Shown here one piece after another: positions 59,528 to 64,000 of a DNA stretch of 64,000 nt; position 1 is the stretch's first letter; the number at the start of each line of letters is the position of its first letter. The DNA is from Rotaria socialis. Taxonomy: Eukaryota > Rotifera > Eurotatoria > Philodinida > Philodinidae. The position numbers and the translations under genes are program-made. The stretch spans positions 124,001 through 188,000 of the forward strand of contig CAJNYU010001442.1 in the NCBI GenBank assembly GCA_905331475.1, written 5' to 3'. Below the pieces are notes generated by a model. The model was not told the origin of the DNA and did no database searches. It was given only the letters and a program-made list of their open reading frames with translations.

Positions 59528-60951
59528 TTAAAAGTCGGCATCGAGTGTTAATTTATGTTCACTTGTAGTAGACATAATGCCAGCCCGTTGATAATCGCCG
59601 ACACGTTTTTCAAAGAAATTTGTTTTTCCAGTGATTGAAATATTATGCATAAAATCAAATGGACAATCGCAATGATAAATCTGTAACATAGCAGGAAAAA
59701 AATTCTTATGCAGAAAAAAGAACGAATTCTACAACTTACTTTCGAACAACCAAGTTCAGCCATCAAACGATCAGCAACAAATTTAATATATTGTGCCATT
59801 GCAGCTGCGTTCATTCCGACAAGCGAACATGGCAGAGCATCAGTGAGAAATTCAATTTCAATATTTACAGCATCACGGAGAATTTCTTCAATACGTTCAG
59901 CACTTGGTTTATTAACAATATGTTCGAATAATAAACAAGCAAAATCAGTATGTAAACCCTAGAATAGAATCAATACATTGCGAAAATTTAAATAATAGAC
60001 AGATGCAGGTTGAATATTTTTTTTTAGTCTCCACAGCGACTCTTCTATTGACGTTAATGCTGTGAATGAATAAAAATCTAACTAACCTCGTCACGACTGA
60101 TCAATTCATTGCTAAATGTAAGACCAGGCATAACACCACGTTCACGTAACCAAAATATTGATGCGAATGAACCACTGAAAAAGATGCCTTCGACACAAGC
60201 GAATGCAACTAAACGTTCAGCAAATGAAGTTTTGTCATTCATCCAACGGATAGCCCAATCGGCTTTCTTTTTAACATAAGGTAAAGTCGAAATAGCATTG
60301 AATAAATGTTCACTACGAAAAAATAATATATAGAATTTATTGAGAAAAAATCTCAATCATACCGTTCACGCGGATCTTTAATATAGGTATCAATGAGTAA
60401 ACTATACATTTCCGAATGAATATTTTCTATAGCTATTTGAAAACCATAGAAACAACGAGCCTCGGGAATTTGAACTTCCGATGAAAATTTTTCTACCTAA
60501 AAAGACTGAATAATTATAACCGAACGATATTTTTATGCAGGATTTTTACATACCAAATTTTCACCAACAATGCCATCACTGGCAGCAAAAAAAGCTAAGA
60601 CATGTTTGATAAAATATTGTTCATCGGATGATAAACGTGACCAATCGTTCATATCATTCGCTAAATCAACTTCTTCACATGTCCATACCGATGCTAATGC
60701 ACGTTTATAAAATCTCCATATATCATGATATTTTATTGGAAACAAAACATAACGTGATGGATTATCACGTAAAAGTGGTTCATCCTGCGCCGATGATTTC
60801 GTTGGATCATTCTTAATCGTAATAAAAAATATATAAATTATATCAAATGTGGCACTACGAATTTTTGCTTTTAAAATAAACTTACAATTAATATATTCTT
60901 TTCATTGAGTTCATTTCCATTTGTTACAGTAGAAACATTGATGTCCCGCAT
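59528..60951 (-). CDS. RRM2: Ribonucleoside-diphosphate reductase small subunit (R2)
   Basis: Six minus-strand exons (60886-60951, 60554-60811, 60363-60496, 60087-60312, 59740-59958, 59528-59680) give 351 residues. The di-iron/tyrosyl-radical site is intact: Asp in '[15 protein letters not shown]', Glu and His in '[17 protein letters not shown]' with the radical Tyr in the same helix, Glu in '[14 protein letters not shown]', then 'SRDEGLHTDFA' with its Glu and His. The C-terminus 'LTLDADF' is the tail that docks to the large subunit. With R1 it makes dNDPs in the cytosol. The N-terminus is short and no KEN degron is visible, giving the length of vertebrate p53R2 rather than R2. Confidence 0.96.
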
Positions 60952-62155
60952 GATATTGAAATAAAAAAAGGACCTGTCTGTACTAAGAATTAGAATGATA
61001 TGCTGTAACAATGTACTTTTCTGCTCTTTCTCTCTTTCTATATATATATATATTCGAAAGAAGAAAAAAAGCCGTTTGAAAAATCAAATAGACGAATAGA
61101 ATAAATGTATCTTTGTCTACAGTAGACGAATGTACATATTATATTTTATGAACGGAAAGAACATGGAAAGCAACGGGTGTGACAATTGAAAAATATAGAA
61201 AAGAAAAACAAATGAATGCAGCTATTCAATTTGCACATATATTTTAAATGAAAATAAAAGTGGATTATGATCCAATTTGTTATATAAGAGCTTTTGCATT
61301 TAGAGATAATACGCCTTTGTAAAAAAATATTCCATAATAGGGTGGTGCTAGGTGAAATGAAAAATGTTCCAAACAGAATCTTAAAGACTAATTAAATATA
61401 GAAACTTTAGTTGTTAGATTGATATAACTGAATTTAATGATATTTAACTGTGAGAATGAATGGTGAAATTACTTTTTCAAATTTTTATATTTGTAGTGCA
61501 AAGTATAACAGAACCGAAGATCAGGGGTTAAAGAGTACGATCAAAGTGAAATTATTTCATTTTTACTATAAATATTCTTGATCTATTCTAAAATTGTTTA
61601 TGATCAATTCACCAGTTGTATGAGCATGGTTCCTCATTATTCTTTAAAGTAGAAAGGGTTAAATTTTTACAGAAATTCTAGATTTTGTTGGCCGACAGTA
61701 TCTGACAAAAAGCAAATACTTTGTTTCATAGTATCATTATCGTCCAAATAACCTTCTAGCAGAAATAGAAAATAAAATATCGGATGCACCAATAGAGTAC
61801 AACTATCTTAGTGGATGGTGTACTGTAGTCAAAAACCCGCAAAACGTGTTTCGGGGGGGGGGGACTAATCCTCGTCTAACCGAAGAGTCTCTGTATAACG
61901 ATCTGAAGAACTATCAGGATCTATTTTCTTTTAATTAGTTTTTTTCATTGGCTCTCATTTCAAACAGATCATTGAAACACGTTATTATTTTTTGTGAACG
62001 ATAAAGGTTTTTCTTTTTTTTTAATATTAAAAATAGTCGTTGACTTCTTTTGTTTAACAATAAAAACAACAACAACAACAACTATCTTTCATGTATATAT
62101 TTTTTTTGTGATACATCGCTGCAATTCCACAAGGAGACAAATGTTCGTTTTTGTT
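60952..62155. other. Intergenic; simple repeats
   Basis: (TA)n near 61038-61052, a G run at about 61853-61862 and an (ACA)n run near 62068-62085. No gene was seen. Confidence 0.45.
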
Positions 62156-64000
62156 TCATTTTGCTGCTACTTGTGCTGTCGTCAATGTAGTAAGATTAGT
62201 ATTAATCAAAGCTAGATTTGCTTTCCATGATTCAAGTTTTTCTTTCAATGATTGCCAATGTTGTTTTGTAAATGTTCGTTGAACAGTACTATCAATAATA
62301 ACTTTACGAGCAAGATGATCGATCTTACAACGTATCATTTTCGTTCGAACAGCTGAAAAAAGCGCAAAATTAGAATTTTTGAAAATGAAATTCTGCTTGT
62401 CTTTACCTTCAATGATAAATGATTCAACGTCATCGGCTGTTATTTGCATTTGTTTTTCGATAGTATCGAACGTTACTTCTTTTTGGTTTTCTGCACTTTG
62501 AAGAAATGTTAACAATCGCATCTTAGTGATATTTCGATCATGTTTTACACCTAAATATATATGCAATTGGGAAAATAGAACAATTCTTTTAATATTTACC
62601 TGATGAGTCAATGAATGCTTTTTGTTTAGCATAAAACTCTAAATAATCTTGTAAACGACCCGAAACAAAGATGTTCAATAACTAAAATAGGAAAAAAAAT
62701 TTAAGTATGGAAATAGATTCTTAATTTTAAATTTACATTATGAATATTTTCGCCTTCAAGAACTTTAACTGGTTCAAGTAAAAGTAAATGATCCATAATA
62801 AAGACATTAGGATCATTTATACTATTAATAATACATCTATAGTAACGAGAGAGAGAGAGAAAGAAAAAGAATTTTTTTAAGAACATATAAAATGATTTAT
62901 CATTATACTTGAATGCATCCGCACGAGCCTTTGATGCGGTTTCTTTTGTATATGTACCAAGTAATTCCAATAGAAGTTGTAATGCATTGCCACTGAATAT
63001 AAATGAATCGAGAAAAAACCAATGAAATATTCAATTTTCGTATGAAACAAAAAATATATACGAATCTCCTGTAGCTGCATAGGCTTCATGCATGTTACGA
63101 TAGAGTTCTTGTACTTGTTCAGTTGATACCTTCCATTCTTTGACCCATTTTTTAACCTAGAATTAAAGAAACATTAGGTTTTAGCTCTTGAAGATTATAA
63201 TGCTCTTCTATTGGAATTTAGATGTTTGATCACAATCGGATCTCAAGCAAGGTGATAAAAATCAGAATATTCAATATGATTCTATTCATGAAAAAATATG
63301 TTTAGACGAAAAATGACTGCCCTGAAGCTTATTTATTTTACGGAGTCTAATTATTGCCTTTTCTCTGACTATCGACTATGCCAAGCTCGATATCAAACAA
63401 TTATCTTCTTTCATATAGAGCTTAGAAAAATAAGAATTTCACGTAGAATAGTTCACATTTTTGAACAAACGGCTAACTCTCTTCTTGGCACCGTTGTTCC
63501 TATTGGAAAACATCACAAGCAAAGAGAGTATAACCATACCTGATTGAGTCCAACTGAAACAGCGTTGATACATCGATGGTTTCGAGCGCATTTGATTAAA
63601 TCAATCAAAATTCGATATTTATCTGTATTGCCACGCTCTGGTACAACATAAATTAAATTAGTTAGTCTATAAAAAAATGCAAACATTTAATTTTCTCTTT
63701 AAATCAAAATAAAGTTTTTCACTTACACACGAAGTTTCATTGGTCCATATTTTTCTGGCAAATTAGCATTAATAATAGCCTCGGAAAAATTTAAAATGGG
63801 CCGATTAATTTTATCTTCCGGTACAAGTAGAATTAAACTCATAACCGAATTAAGAAACATTTCCATTTCTAACAATTAAATAGATTTCAAATAACAATAC
63901 AACAAAAACAAAATTCACAAACGGTTACCTCCTTCAGCTATTGTTTCTTTAAGAACATTTCTTAATTCTCGAATAATCGATTCAACTTTATTTTCAAAGT
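62156..64000 (-). CDS. EIF3M: Eukaryotic translation initiation factor 3 subunit M (5' end outside window)
   Basis: Nine minus-strand exons are visible: 63929-64000 (cut by the edge), 63727-63868, 63540-63666, 63062-63156, 62909-62992, 62737-62836, 62600-62681, 62407-62550, 62156-62352. They give about 346 residues; human eIF3m has 374, so roughly 30-40 N-terminal residues are missing. The helical repeats lead into a PCI domain: 'FIMDHLLLLEPVKVLEGENI', 'DYLEFYAKQKAFIDSSG', 'ITKMRLLTFLQSAENQKEVT' and 'ADDVESFIIEAVRTKMIRCK', all close to eIF3m. It is a structural subunit of eIF3, which loads the 40S ribosome with initiation factors. The last residues ('TTLTTAQVAAK') are specific to this gene. 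Confidence 0.95.

Overview
The window is eukaryotic nuclear DNA. It is strongly AT-rich, and its genes are split by many short GT-AG introns, mostly 45 to 90 bases. I read it as animal and most probably a bdelloid rotifer of the Rotaria/Adineta kind. The reasons are complete animal-type ciliary genes, a TMEM26-like and a CHIC-like gene, a decayed ADP-ribosyltransferase plus TPR gene of a type I associate with bdelloids, an F-box/LRR-like gene, and many small non-autonomous transposons. The species assignment is inference.

Layout. 1-1017: 3' part of an F-box-type gene (minus). 2.0-9.5 kb: an accessory stretch with two paralogous small secreted proteins (3153-3958 and 6763-7500, plus), separated and flanked by inverted-repeat elements, then a hAT-like repeat with a perfect 8-base duplication (8377-9279) and a 50-base tandem repeat. 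9767-15530: IFT122 (plus, 19 exons). 16254-18445: a DNAJB1-type Hsp40 (minus). 18956-24146: RSPH10B (plus, 16 exons), with a palindromic GC-rich element in one intron. 25245-26329: a perfect-looking foldback and a hAT MITE. 26886-27747: calcyphosine-like EF-hand protein (minus). 28.1-32.1 kb: an inverted-repeat element around a small ORF, an orphan ORF and a tRNA-like locus. 32098-32873: orphan two-exon gene. 35265-36065: METTL7/TMT1-like methyltransferase. 36.8-38.8 kb: nested transposons. 38938-41137: ADP-ribosyltransferase/TPR pseudogene. 42315-43702: dual-specificity phosphatase (minus). 44917-45890: CHIC1/2 homologue (minus). 46266-47384: TMEM26-like (plus). 50836-51855: B-box/SPRY-like protein. 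54952-55362: secreted protein resembling anti-lipopolysaccharide factor. 56893-58004: CNOT7/8 deadenylase (minus). 58341-58666: Kunitz inhibitor (minus). 59528-60951: ribonucleotide reductase small subunit (minus). 62156-64000: eIF3 subunit M (minus, 5' end outside).

How the genes relate. There is no operon logic. Three genes within 18 kb serve cilia (IFT122, RSPH10B, calcyphosine-like), and an RFX X-box-like site lies 5' of the calcyphosine gene. DNAJB1 and RSPH10B are divergent, with two heat-shock-element cores between them. The remaining conserved genes are housekeeping (mRNA decay, translation initiation, dNTP synthesis). The secreted proteins (two orphan paralogues, Kunitz, ALF-like) look like surface or defence products.

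The most unusual structures are two elements built of a GC-rich palindromic core flanked by short tandem motifs in opposite orientation (22.2-23.1 kb and 53.66-54.83 kb), the orphan secreted pair, and the ALF-like gene. All exon boundaries were placed by eye from reading frame, splice signals and similarity to remembered families. Nothing was searched or computed.
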